Positions 1 through 6,852 of a stretch of 7,445 bases of DNA are shown here, piece by piece (positions within the stretch are counted from its first letter, which is position 1; each line of letters opens with the position of its first letter). The notes under the pieces were generated by a model. That model had not been told where the DNA came from, did not search any database, and saw only the letters and a list, made by a program, of their open reading frames with translations. The translations under genes and the position numbers were made by a program. The DNA comes from Eutrophocola sp964629325 (GTDB lineage Bacteria > Pseudomonadota > Gammaproteobacteria > Pseudomonadales > Pseudohongiellaceae): positions 1 to 7,445 of the forward strand of contig CAZVSC010000083.1 of the NCBI GenBank assembly GCA_964629325.1, read 5' to 3'.

Positions 1-2
1 TG

Positions 3-68
3 CAGCCGGGCTGTGCTGAAAACGCTATCGTCAACGGCCTGCTCGACCTGATGGACAGCGTGGATTGA
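3..68 (+). CDS. 3' end of an unidentified protein (partial)
   Basis: The window opens inside a forward frame that reads QPGCAENAIVNGLLDLMDSVD and stops at TGA 66-68. Codon third positions are mostly G or C, as in the main genes, and the other two forward frames stop early (frame 1 at 49-51, frame 2 at 17-19). The residues look like a C-terminal helix. A Gly-Cys-Ala followed by a leucine-rich helix is reminiscent of the C-terminal end of TAP-type alpha/beta hydrolases, but 21 residues are too few to assign a family. The gene lies on the same strand as the operon but is separated from it by about 530 bases and a strong hairpin, so it is probably a separate transcription unit. Confidence 0.5.
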   Translation, partial: QPGCAENAIVNGLLDLMDSVD

Positions 69-110
69 GCGATAGCGTTGCAAGTCTGCAAACCCACAAG
101 GCATTGTCTT

Positions 111-136
111 GCCGGCGGGTGACATGGCCTGCCGGC
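111..136 (+). terminator. GC-rich hairpin after the first partial gene (possible terminator)
   Basis: GCCGGCGGGT (111-120) pairs with GCCTGCCGGC (127-136) to give a 10-bp stem with two G-U pairs and a 6-nt loop (gacatg). It starts 43 nt after the stop codon at 66-68, a position that suits transcript termination or 3'-end stabilisation. There is no T-run after the stem (cttgctgctg follows), so a classical intrinsic terminator is not proven. A REP-like palindrome is the alternative. Confidence 0.35.
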
Positions 137-390
137 CTTGCTGCTGTTGCTCAACACCATCACGATGACCCAAAACAACAGCCGGGACAATGTCCAGGCA
201 TGGGCATGTTCAACTGGATTCACGGCACCGGTGAAGCGATCCTGACCGCAAAGAAACGCTCGTCTGACACAACATGAAATGCAATGGTATTAGGGCGTAT
301 CCTCAAGGGAAACGAGTGTAGAACTCGGACGGGTCATTTTCGCTCTGCCATGTTAACGTTACAGCCCAGTGCAGGAAGGATTCTGGAAAT

Positions 391-460
391 TGCTAGAAAA
401 GCGGGTGTCCCAATACGAAGCACAATAAGAAGCAAGAAAAGTGGGTGTCCCAATAAGAAA
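391..460 (+). repeat. Two direct ~30-bp repeats with GYGGGTGTCC core
   Basis: Unit 1 (391-420) and unit 2 (431-460) match at 25 of 30 positions with a 40-bp period. Each has AGAAAAG, then the core GCGGGTGTCC (401-410) or GTGGGTGTCC (441-450), then CAATAMGAA. The nine-base word CAATAMGAA appears a third time between them (423-431), so 411-422 and 423-434 also form a 12-bp tandem repeat with one mismatch. The GTGGGTGTCC core recurs inverted at 6777-6786, beyond the end of the operon. This looks like a member of a dispersed REP/MITE-like family. Confidence 0.75.
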
Positions 461-534
461 AAGGACAACAACGACATCAGGCCGCAGAGCGCTTTGGGCT
501 ACCCGCCGCCAACAGTCTTTGCGAGGAAAATTGC

Positions 535-564
535 TTGAAAAACTCTCCCTAAAAGCGGTACAAA
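535..564 (+). promoter_or_regulatory. Weak sigma70-like promoter candidate for the operon
   Basis: TTGAAA at 535-540 matches five of six positions of the -35 consensus. TACAAA at 559-564 matches four of six of the -10 box, with an 18-bp spacer. Transcription would start near 571, giving a leader of about 30 nt that includes the SD at 590-593. It is the best-placed candidate ahead of the first operon gene, but such matches occur by chance. Confidence 0.22.
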
Positions 565-589
565 CCCGGGGGAAAGGTCAAAGGCAATC

Positions 590-593
590 AGGA
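590..593 (+). promoter_or_regulatory. Shine-Dalgarno AGGA that fixes the start at 603
   Basis: AGGA lies 9 nt ahead of the ATG at 603. The same reading frame stays open back to a GTG at 441, inside the upstream repeat. The SD together with the signal peptide that begins right after 603 make the shorter form the likely start. Confidence 0.55.
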
Positions 594-602
594 TTTTTTC
601 GC

Positions 603-2921
603 ATGTATTTACCGTGTAATCCCTTGAGACTCAGACGTCATGGCCGGACGCTGGCCGCCAGCCTGTTACCGATGGCGGTAATGGCGTCTTCCGTGCTCCA
701 GGCCCAGACTACCGTCGACTGGGACGTGATCGACGAATACTGCACCGAGTGCCACAACCTGGACGATTTCGCCGGCAGCACCGCCTTCGACCTGATGTCC
801 CGTGATTCGCTGCTGATGGATGCCGACACCTGGGAGTTGACGATCCGGAAGGTGAACACGGGTATGATGCCCCCGGCAGGAAAACCCCGCCCGCCGCATG
901 CAGTGCTGAATGCCTTCACCCGCGGCCTGGGTATGGCGCTTGATGCGGAATACGCCCGCTCGCCAAATCCCGGTGGCGAAGGCCTGTCCCGGCTGAATCG
1001 CGAGGAATACCGCAATGCCATCCGCGACCTGCTGCAATTTGACGCCTCCCACGTCGTAGCAGCCATACCCGCCGAGTCTGCCGGTGAGGGCTTTGACAAC
1101 AACATCGAGCTGCTCAGTGTTTCACCGACCCTGATCGATGCCTATGCCAGCGCAGCCATGCGTATCGCCCGGGAAGCGGTGGGCGATCTCTCCCTGATTC
1201 CATCCGAAGTGACATTCGACAGGTCCAGCGCCAGTACCGAAGGTTTGCCGCTGGGATCCCGTGGCGGTCTCGCCGTTACTTACAACTTCCCGCTGGATGC
1301 CCGCTACCAGTTCACAGTCAACAAGGGGCTCCCCGGAATATTCGCCGGGAATGCCTTCTGCAACGGCAATTACCAGCTGGTGGTCAGCATCGACGGTGAA
1401 CTCCTTGAACTTGACGACCCCGCCAGTTTCCAGATACCCATCGCCGCCGGTGAGCACACCATCGCCGTGGCGAAGCAGGACCTGCGGCGTTGTGAAGGGG
1501 TTAATGACTATTACGACAGTTACAATCCTGATGGCGGCATCACCAGCATCAAGATCAACGGGCCTTTCGAGATCAGCGGTCCCGGCGACACCCCCAGCCG
1601 TCGCGCCATCTTCTCCTGTTATCCGCAGGCCGAGAGTCAGGCGCAGGCCTGCGCGCGCGAGATCCTGACCCGGCTGGCAACCCGCGCCTGGCGCCACCCG
1701 GTGGCAGCGTCCTCCAATGAGGTGGCCGAGCTGCTGGCGTTTTATACCCGGGGCCAGGCACTGGACGGCTTCGAAATGGGCATACAGTACGCCATCACGC
1801 GGTTGTTGATGGACCCGCGCTTCCTGTACCAGGTGGAGGACGAACCCGAGGGCCTGGCGCCCGGCGCTGTTTATGCTGTCTCCGATCTGGAACTGGCGTC
1901 GAGACTTTCCTTTTTCCTGTGGAGCAGTATTCCCGACGAAGAACTGCTCAACCTGGCAGCCACCGGCCGCCTGCATGAGTCCGATGTGCTACAGGCGCAG
2001 GTCCGCCGCATGCTGGGCGACGTCAAGGCGCAGGCGCTGGTACGCAACTTCGCCGGACAGTGGCTCAAACTGCGCGAACTCGATGCCGCGCAGCCCGAGG
2101 ACCGGGCCTTCACACCACAACTGCTGAATGCTTTCCGCCAGGAAACCGAACTGTTGTTTGGCGATCTCGTGCGTGAAGACCGTGGTGTCCTGGGCCTGCT
2201 CGACAGCGATTACACCTGGCTCAATGCCACTCTGGCGCGCCACTACGGTATCGAAGGGGTTCGTGGTGACTACATGCGCCGCGTGCCACTGCCGCCTGAC
2301 AGTCCCCGTCGCGGACTCCTCGGTCATGGCAGTATTCTCACCGCCACTTCCGTGGCCAATCGCACTTCGCCGGTAGTGCGTGGGGCCTGGATCGTGGAAG
2401 ATATTCTGGGCGCACCGGTACCCACACCCCCGCCCGGCGTGGAAACTGATCTCAGCAACGAGACAGTGCCCGAAGGCGTCGTGATCAACACCTTGCGCGA
2501 GCGCATGGAACTGCATCGCGCCAACCCGACCTGTGCCGCCTGTCACCAGATCATGGACCCCCTCGGGCTGGCGCTGGAGAATTTCGATCTCATCGGCCGT
2601 TGGCGCACGCAGGAAAACGGTTTTCCGCTGAATACCCGCACCCAGCTGATCGATGGTACGGCCATTGATGGCCCCGTGGCGCTGCGGCAAGCCCTGCTCG
2701 GGCGTGGCGATGCCGTGGCATCAAATATTATTGAAAAACTGCTGAGTTATGCGCTGGGTCGCCACCTGCATTCGCCCGATATGGCGGCCGTGCGCCAGAT
2801 CGCTGACAGCGCACAGAACAATGATTACCGGTTTTCGGATATCATTCTGGGCATCGTGGAAAGCGACCCGTTCCGGATGAAAATTGTCGAGTCCCCCGCC
2901 GCGATGGTGGCTGAACACTGA
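603..2921 (+). CDS. Exported DUF1592-family protein with two CxxCH motifs (c-type-cytochrome-like)
   Basis: This 772-aa protein has the domain order of the planctomycete-type cytochrome/DUF1592 family. Residues 11-34 form a Sec-like signal peptide (basic RRHGR, hydrophobic core, likely cleavage after LQA34). A short cytochrome-c-like domain follows, with CTECH at 47-51 and the likely Met ligand in GMMPP (87-91). Then come DUF1587 (about 129-193, LNREEYRNAIRDLL), a beta-rich insert resembling a carbohydrate-binding or jelly-roll domain (about 203-322, ending in INGPFEISGPGDTPSRR), DUF1595 (about 348-409), DUF1592 (425-552), DUF1588 (567-668) with CAACH at 644-648 inside CAACHQIMDPLGLALENFD, and DUF1585 (690-762). 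Both CxxCH motifs could bind haem c in the periplasm. C253 and C297 of the insert may form a disulfide. It is the first gene of the operon, 19 nt before the DUF1552 gene. Family assignment is strong; the reaction is unknown. Confidence 0.93.
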   Translation: MYLPCNPLRLRRHGRTLAASLLPMAVMASSVLQAQTTVDWDVIDEYCTECHNLDDFAGSTAFDLMSRDSLLMDADTWELTIRKVNTGMMPPAGKPRPPHAVLNAFTRGLGMALDAEYARSPNPGGEGLSRLNREEYRNAIRDLLQFDASHVVAAIPAESAGEGFDNNIELLSVSPTLIDAYASAAMRIAREAVGDLSLIPSEVTFDRSSASTEGLPLGSRGGLAVTYNFPLDARYQFTVNKGLPGIFAGNAFCNGNYQLVVSIDGELLELDDPASFQIPIAAGEHTIAVAKQDLRRCEGVNDYYDSYNPDGGITSIKINGPFEISGPGDTPSRRAIFSCYPQAESQAQACAREILTRLATRAWRHPVAASSNEVAELLAFYTRGQALDGFEMGIQYAITRLLMDPRFLYQVEDEPEGLAPGAVYAVSDLELASRLSFFLWSSIPDEELLNLAATGRLHESDVLQAQVRRMLGDVKAQALVRNFAGQWLKLRELDAAQPEDRAFTPQLLNAFRQETELLFGDLVREDRGVLGLLDSDYTWLNATLARHYGIEGVRGDYMRRVPLPPDSPRRGLLGHGSILTATSVANRTSPVVRGAWIVEDILGAPVPTPPPGVETDLSNETVPEGVVINTLRERMELHRANPTCAACHQIMDPLGLALENFDLIGRWRTQENGFPLNTRTQLIDGTAIDGPVALRQALLGRGDAVASNIIEKLLSYALGRHLHSPDMAAVRQIADSAQNNDYRFSDIILGIVESDPFRMKIVESPAAMVAEH

Positions 2922-2928
2922 TCGAGAC

Positions 2929-2933
2929 AGGAG
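2929..2933 (+). promoter_or_regulatory. Shine-Dalgarno AGGAG that fixes the start at 2941
   Basis: AGGAG lies 7 nt before the ATG at 2941. The frame is open further upstream to an ATG at 2884, but that would overlap the previous gene and place 19 extra residues ahead of the Tat motif. The 2941 start is therefore preferred. Confidence 0.7.
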
Positions 2934-2940
2934 AACGCCC

Positions 2941-4221
2941 ATGAATTTTCTCACCAAAAAACACCTGTCACGCCGCCATTTCCTGCGCGGCGGCAGCAGT
3001 GTCATTGCCTTGCCCCTGCTGGACGCCATGATCCCGGCCGGTGTCAACGCCCAGAACCTGGCAACCCCGCGTTCGCGCCTGGCCTGTATCTACATTGCCC
3101 ACGGCGCCGTGATGAAATACTGGACGCCGGCCACGGACGGGGTGGGATTCGAGTTTCCGAAGACGCTCAAATTCCTCGAGCCTTTCCGCGACCGCCTCAA
3201 CGTCATCAGTGACCTGCGCCTGCACGCCGCCTACGGCGACGATGCCTCCGCCGGTGCCAACCATATACGCTCGTCACAGACCTGGCTGACCAACGTGGAA
3301 CCGGGGACCGGGCCATCTCCCACGTCCTTTGACCAGTACGTGGCGCAGCTGATCGGCCAGGACACCCCGATCCCCTCGCTGGAACTGTCCCTGGATGACG
3401 GCACGTCCATTTCTTTCCAGACACCGGACACACCGCTGCCCATGGAGCAGAATCCCCAGATTGTTTTCGAGCGCCTGTTCGGTGACGGCAGCACGGCCGA
3501 GGAACGGGCGGCACGTGCGGCGCTCAAGCAAAGTCTGCTCGATGCCGTGGTCGATGATGTGGCCAAGCTGCAACGCACACTGCCGGCTGCCGACCGGACC
3601 CGTATCGAACGGTACCTGGAAGACGTGCGCGAGATCGAGCGCCGTCTGCAGCTGGCCAGTTCATCAGGCGTCAGCGACCTCGACGTGCCGGGTAAACCCG
3701 TGGGCATACCCCCCAGTTTCGTGGCCCATTCCAGGTTGATGTTCGATCTGCTGACGCTGGCCTGGCAGGCGGAAATCACCCGCATCTCCACGTTTATGGT
3801 GGCCCGTGAGGTGAGCAACCGTGTGTTCACGGAAAGCGGCGTCAACGAGCCCTTCCACAATCTTTCACACCATTCGGAAGTGCCGGCCAACATCGAACGC
3901 CTGGCCCAGCTCAACGCCTTCCATACCAATTCCACCATCGCCTACTTCCTGAAGCGGCTCAGTGAAACCCCCGATGGTGACGGCACCTTGCTGGATCACT
4001 CGATGGTGCTGTACGGCAGCGGCATGAGTAATTCCAACCAGCATGATCACGACCCACTGCCCCTGTTGCTGGCCGGTGGGGCATCCGGTCGTCTGCAGGG
4101 CGGGCGCCACATTCGCGCTGGTCGGGGCACCTCCATGGCCAATCTGCTGGCGGGTATGTTCGACAAGCTCGACATTCCGGCCGACAGCTTCGGCGACAGC
4201 AATGCGGCACTGACAATCTGA
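2941..4221 (+). CDS. Tat-exported DUF1552 (HXXSHH) family protein
   Basis: This 426-aa protein begins with a clear twin-arginine signal: SRRHFLR at residues 10-16, a hydrophobic stretch and likely cleavage after GVNA37. The mature part matches the DUF1552 family, whose Pfam name HXXSHH describes the motif seen here as HNLSHH at 306-311 (bases 3856-3873). A second conserved block, GSGMSNSNQHDHDPLPLLLAGG (359-380), carries H368 and H370. Both blocks could form a metal or catalytic site by analogy with DUF1501-type proteins, but no activity is established. Residues about 185-240 are rich in charged helix. Tat export implies folding, perhaps with a cofactor, before transport to the periplasm. It lies 19 nt after the DUF1592-family gene and 10 nt before the ankyrin gene; DUF1592 and DUF1552 genes are commonly neighbours, so a joint function is likely. 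Confidence 0.92.
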   Translation: MNFLTKKHLSRRHFLRGGSSVIALPLLDAMIPAGVNAQNLATPRSRLACIYIAHGAVMKYWTPATDGVGFEFPKTLKFLEPFRDRLNVISDLRLHAAYGDDASAGANHIRSSQTWLTNVEPGTGPSPTSFDQYVAQLIGQDTPIPSLELSLDDGTSISFQTPDTPLPMEQNPQIVFERLFGDGSTAEERAARAALKQSLLDAVVDDVAKLQRTLPAADRTRIERYLEDVREIERRLQLASSSGVSDLDVPGKPVGIPPSFVAHSRLMFDLLTLAWQAEITRISTFMVAREVSNRVFTESGVNEPFHNLSHHSEVPANIERLAQLNAFHTNSTIAYFLKRLSETPDGDGTLLDHSMVLYGSGMSNSNQHDHDPLPLLLAGGASGRLQGGRHIRAGRGTSMANLLAGMFDKLDIPADSFGDSNAALTI

Positions 4222-4231
4222 GGGCAGGGCG

Positions 4232-5824
4232 ATGACAGTATTGATGCGACATTGTTTACTGACCGGTGTACTGATGGCAGCGCTCTTGCCCTTGGGCGCG
4301 CAGGCTGACGACCGCCTGGCCGTGGCGGCCATGCAGCGCGACCTGGACAGTGTCCGTGCCATGCTGGCCGAACGCGGCGCCGACGTGAACACTCCCGGAC
4401 CCAATGCCACACCTGCACTGCACTGGCTCGTGTACTACGAGGAACTGGACCTGGCCAGGCGCCTGCTGGATGCCGGCGCCGAGGTGAACCGGAAAAATGG
4501 TCTGGGGCTCTCAGCCCTGAGCCTGGCCATCGAGAACCGTGATGCCGCGATGGTGCAATTGCTGCTTGATCACGGTGCCGATGCCAACACCCCTGATGTG
4601 GCCGGGGAAACTCCCCTCATGCAGGCCGCACGCAGCGGCTCACCCGCCATTGTGCAGGCCATCCTGGATTCGGGAGTTGACGTTAATGTCCGCGAGCCCC
4701 ACTACCAGCAAAACGCCCTGATGATCGGCGTGCGTTCCCGTTCACCGGACGTGGTGGCCTTGTTGCTGGCTGCCGGTGCTGACGTCAATGCACAAAGTCT
4801 GCCCGGTGAGGCACCCGACTGGCGCCTGCCGGAAAATGTCCGGGCTTCCCATGGTGTGGGGGTCAATTGGGGCGGTTATCCCGAACGTGGCCAGCGTGAA
4901 GCCATCGGCGGCGCCAAGACGCCCTTGCTATACGCGGCGCGCCAGGGCGACCTGGAGACTGCCAAACTGCTGGTGGCCGCCGGCGCCGACCTTGAACAAC
5001 GCGATGCCAATGGCGACACGCCATTGTTGACCGCCATCATCAATGCCACGGTGGCCGCCAAACCCGGCCTGTCGACCCGGCACCTGGACGTCGCCTGGCA
5101 CCTGATTGAGCAGGGGGCTGACATCAATGCCACCGACTGGTTCGGCCAGAGTCCGCTGTATGCCGCCGTGGATCTGCGCAATGTCGAGGTGCCCGGTCCC
5201 ATCACCAACAACGGCATCGATCGGGCCGCGGTCCTTGACCTGATCAGGGGGCTGCTGGCCCATGGCGCCGATCCCAATGCCCGTATTCAGGAAGTGCTGC
5301 CGGTACGGCGTTGGCTGACCCGCCTGGGTAACCTGCAGTGGGTGGACGTGACCGGCCAGACTGCTTTCCACCGCGCGGCCCTGTCCGGGGATGTCACCAC
5401 CATGAAACTGCTGGTCGAACACGGTGCCGATGCCAATATCACTTCTGCCAACGGCACCACGCCCTTGATGGCGGCCGCCGGGATCAACTGGACGGTCGCC
5501 CAGACCTTTGATGAAGGGCCTGAGGCCCTGCTGGAAGCCGTTAAACTGGCCCATGCACTGGGCAACGATGTTAACGCCCAGAACACTCTGGGCCTGGCTG
5601 CCGTGCATGGCGCTGCCAATCGCGGCCTGAATGACATCATCCGCTGGCTGGCGGCAAACGAGGCCCAGCTTGATATTGCCGACAATGTGGGTCGCACACC
5701 GGTGACCTGGGCCCATGGTGTCTTTCTTGCCACCCATCCGCCGGTGGATCGACCGGACACTGTTGCGCTCATCGAAAGCCTGCTCGCGCAGCAAGCCGAC
5801 AATCGTGTCGGCGCCATTCCATAA
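4232..5824 (+). CDS. Secreted ankyrin-repeat protein
   Basis: This 530-aa protein has an N-terminal Sec signal peptide (hydrophobic residues 8-22, cleavage likely after GAQA25), followed by ankyrin repeats to near the end. About eleven or twelve repeats can be read. The clearest are 91-120, 125-153, 228-258 (TPLLYAARQGDLETAKLLVA), 374-403 and 453-483, each with the TPL/AA/LLL.GAD.N pattern. A non-ankyrin insert of about 40 residues (188-228, WRLPENV to GGYPERG) interrupts the array, and repeats around 265-350 and 415-449 carry extended loops. Ankyrin arrays bind proteins, so a periplasmic scaffold for the operon's other products is plausible but inferred. GAGGG at 4220-4224, overlapping the previous stop codon, serves as SD. 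An in-frame ATG at 4244 is a possible alternative start that would still keep most of the signal peptide. Confidence 0.92.
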   Translation: MTVLMRHCLLTGVLMAALLPLGAQADDRLAVAAMQRDLDSVRAMLAERGADVNTPGPNATPALHWLVYYEELDLARRLLDAGAEVNRKNGLGLSALSLAIENRDAAMVQLLLDHGADANTPDVAGETPLMQAARSGSPAIVQAILDSGVDVNVREPHYQQNALMIGVRSRSPDVVALLLAAGADVNAQSLPGEAPDWRLPENVRASHGVGVNWGGYPERGQREAIGGAKTPLLYAARQGDLETAKLLVAAGADLEQRDANGDTPLLTAIINATVAAKPGLSTRHLDVAWHLIEQGADINATDWFGQSPLYAAVDLRNVEVPGPITNNGIDRAAVLDLIRGLLAHGADPNARIQEVLPVRRWLTRLGNLQWVDVTGQTAFHRAALSGDVTTMKLLVEHGADANITSANGTTPLMAAAGINWTVAQTFDEGPEALLEAVKLAHALGNDVNAQNTLGLAAVHGAANRGLNDIIRWLAANEAQLDIADNVGRTPVTWAHGVFLATHPPVDRPDTVALIESLLAQQADNRVGAIP

Positions 5825-5844
5825 ACATTACCGGGAGAAGAGCC

Positions 5845-6726
5845 ATGGAATTCAATCGACGCCAACTGTTGCTGGGCATGGCCGCGCTGGCCGCCCCCTT
5901 GTCCACCTTCACCCAGGCACAGGGCAACCTGCTGCCGGTGCGCACGCCGGGCCTTGACCACCTGGACGTGATTGTCCCGGACGTGGAAGCCACCACGAAG
6001 TTCTACATGGGTCTGCTCAGGACGGAGCTGCATGCCCAGCCTTTCCGGGGCGGGCAGCGGTATTTCGTGCTGCTTGATCCCCTTAACGAGCGCCGCGAAG
6101 TGGGCTACCTGGCGGTGGGGGATTCCAATGGCCGCGGCAGCTACATCGGCCATTTCTGTACCTCGGTGTACGGCTGGGGGGAAAACATGAAAGAAATCTC
6201 GGCTGCCATGCAAGAGCAGTTCGCTGCCGGCGGTTTTGGCGAATTCGAGGGCATCACCGGTTTCGGCGGCCTGTTCAGCGATCCTGACGGCATCGGCATC
6301 CAGTTCCTGCCGGCCCCCGACAAGCTGGTGACCGTGGCCGACCCCTCGCAGCTGGTGCCCTGGCATCAGGGACTGGTGACACCCCACGGTGTCCAGACCG
6401 TGCTGCTGCGGGTGAGCAACCTGGAACGGGCGCTGGCCTGGTACGGGGTGCTGTACGGCAATCATGCGTGGACCCCCGACAGGAGCCGTGCCTATTTTGA
6501 ATTTTCCGAATCGCAAACGCGGCTGTATCTTGAGCAGGCCAGCTACGAGTACGGGCAGACGCCCGGCATAGCCTTGTACGGCATCAGGGTAGAGCCTTTC
6601 GACAAGGCTGAGGTCAGTGCAGCGGTCGCGGATCTCGGTGGTACAGTCCTGCCCATGCCAGGCAACAACACTATCCTGCGCATCCGCGATCCCGACGGCA
6701 ACATCGTGCAGCTGCATCCGATGTAA
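5845..6726 (+). CDS. VOC (glyoxalase/bleomycin-resistance/dioxygenase) superfamily protein with Tat-like leader
   Basis: This 293-aa protein starts with NRRQLLLG (residues 4-11) and a hydrophobic stretch ending TQA25, a twin-arginine-like leader without the usual Phe. Two tandem VOC modules follow. Module 1 (about 36-156) runs from GLDHLDVIVPDVEATTKFY to FSDPDGIGIQFLP. Module 2 (about 182-292) runs from GVQTVLLRVSNLERALAWY to IRDPDGNIVQLHP. By family pattern, module 1 supplies metal ligands H39 and H103, while the third position, usually Glu, is Q153. Module 2 has Q184 and Q289 and no obvious His, so at most one metal site is expected. VOC proteins include isomerases, epimerases, dioxygenases and binding proteins; the reaction here cannot be named. 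GGGAG (5833-5837) is a good SD 7 nt before the ATG, 20 nt after the ankyrin gene. It is the last gene of the operon. Confidence 0.9.
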   Translation: MEFNRRQLLLGMAALAAPLSTFTQAQGNLLPVRTPGLDHLDVIVPDVEATTKFYMGLLRTELHAQPFRGGQRYFVLLDPLNERREVGYLAVGDSNGRGSYIGHFCTSVYGWGENMKEISAAMQEQFAAGGFGEFEGITGFGGLFSDPDGIGIQFLPAPDKLVTVADPSQLVPWHQGLVTPHGVQTVLLRVSNLERALAWYGVLYGNHAWTPDRSRAYFEFSESQTRLYLEQASYEYGQTPGIALYGIRVEPFDKAEVSAAVADLGGTVLPMPGNNTILRIRDPDGNIVQLHPM

Positions 6727-6776
6727 TCTAGAAACTAATAGTAGAAACTAATACGAACTAAAAGTACGAACTAATA
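6727..6776 (+). repeat. AT-rich degenerate tandem repeat after the operon
   Basis: Directly after the stop codon comes a run of four units of about 12 bp with the shape (GTA)SRAACTAAWA: agaaactaata, gtagaaactaata, cgaactaaaa, gtacgaactaata. By hand count 13 of 50 bases are G or C, far below the neighbouring gene. It abuts the inverted GGACACCCAC arm at 6777 and shares AATACGAA (6750-6757) with the upstream repeat (412-419). It is probably part of the same repeat element. Confidence 0.7.
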
Positions 6777-6825
6777 GGACACCCACGCTTCGTATACGGT
6801 ATATCCGCTTGTCATGTGGGTGTCT
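6777..6825. repeat. Inverted repeat / hairpin with GGACACCCAC arms
   Basis: GGACACCCAC (6777-6786) pairs with GTGGGTGTCT (6816-6825): nine Watson-Crick pairs plus one G-U, around a 29-nt loop. The loop contains the perfect palindrome CGTATACG (6791-6798). The left arm is the exact reverse complement of GTGGGTGTCC at 441-450, so the element is a third and fourth copy of the upstream repeat core. CTTCGTAT (6788-6795) is likewise the inverse of ATACGAAG (413-420). The hairpin may end the operon transcript, but no T-run follows. Confidence 0.75.
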
Positions 6826-6836
6826 GTGTGAACCAT

Positions 6837-6842
6837 TAGAAT
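6837..6842 (+). promoter_or_regulatory. -10-like TAGAAT just ahead of the zinc-ribbon gene
   Basis: TAGAAT matches five of six positions of the sigma70 -10 box and lies 10 nt before the ATG at 6853. There is no good -35 at normal spacing; TTGTCA at 6809-6814 is 22 nt away, too far. If used, transcription would begin only 3-5 nt before the ATG, giving a nearly leaderless message. That would fit the lack of any SD in this gene. Confidence 0.22.
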
Positions 6843-6852
6843 CAATCCCACC

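Larger units (their letters stand above)
69..602. other. Gene-poor intergenic region upstream of the operon
   Basis: This stretch of about 530 bases holds no convincing gene. Short forward frames (65-277 and 284-538) have no SD, no recognisable domain and uneven composition. What it does hold is a GC-rich hairpin at 111-136, an 8-bp palindrome TAACGTTA at 354-361 (a possible operator, unproven), two direct copies of a GYGGGTGTCC repeat at 391-460 and a weak promoter-like pair at 535-564. The 5' part has coding-like composition and could be decayed gene sequence, but no parent gene can be named. Confidence 0.6.

Noticed and set aside
391..460. CRISPR array
   Set aside because: There are only two imperfect units, the 10-bp gap between them is far too short for a spacer, and there are no cas genes.
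65..538. Two short forward frames (70 and 84 codons) upstream of the operon
   Set aside because: They have no SD, no domain and no codon bias; the second runs across the direct repeats. They are more likely chance openings.
441..602. N-terminal extension of the DUF1592 gene to GTG 441
   Set aside because: The extra 54 residues are basic and unstructured, lie partly on a repeat and would bury the signal peptide. The ATG at 603 has an SD 9 nt upstream.
1122..3938. Several reverse-strand frames of 230-285 codons opposite the DUF1592 and DUF1552 genes
   Set aside because: They are antisense shadows of strongly supported genes, with no SD or domain and with compositions typical of shadows.
4232..5824. 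Ankyrin protein as a eukaryote-directed effector
   Set aside because: It has a Sec signal, sits in an operon with periplasmic redox-type proteins and shows no secretion-system signal or effector domain. A periplasmic role fits better.
5287..6717. Long open frame on the reverse strand (476 codons) across the ankyrin and VOC genes
   Set aside because: It lies opposite two well-supported genes, crosses their junction, has low-complexity Gln/His/Arg/Gly-rich translation and no recognisable domain. Long antisense frames are common in GC-rich DNA.
6777..6825. Classical rho-independent terminator of the operon
   Set aside because: The loop is long (29 nt) and no T-run follows the stem, so the repeat-element reading is preferred, though some effect on transcript ends is possible.
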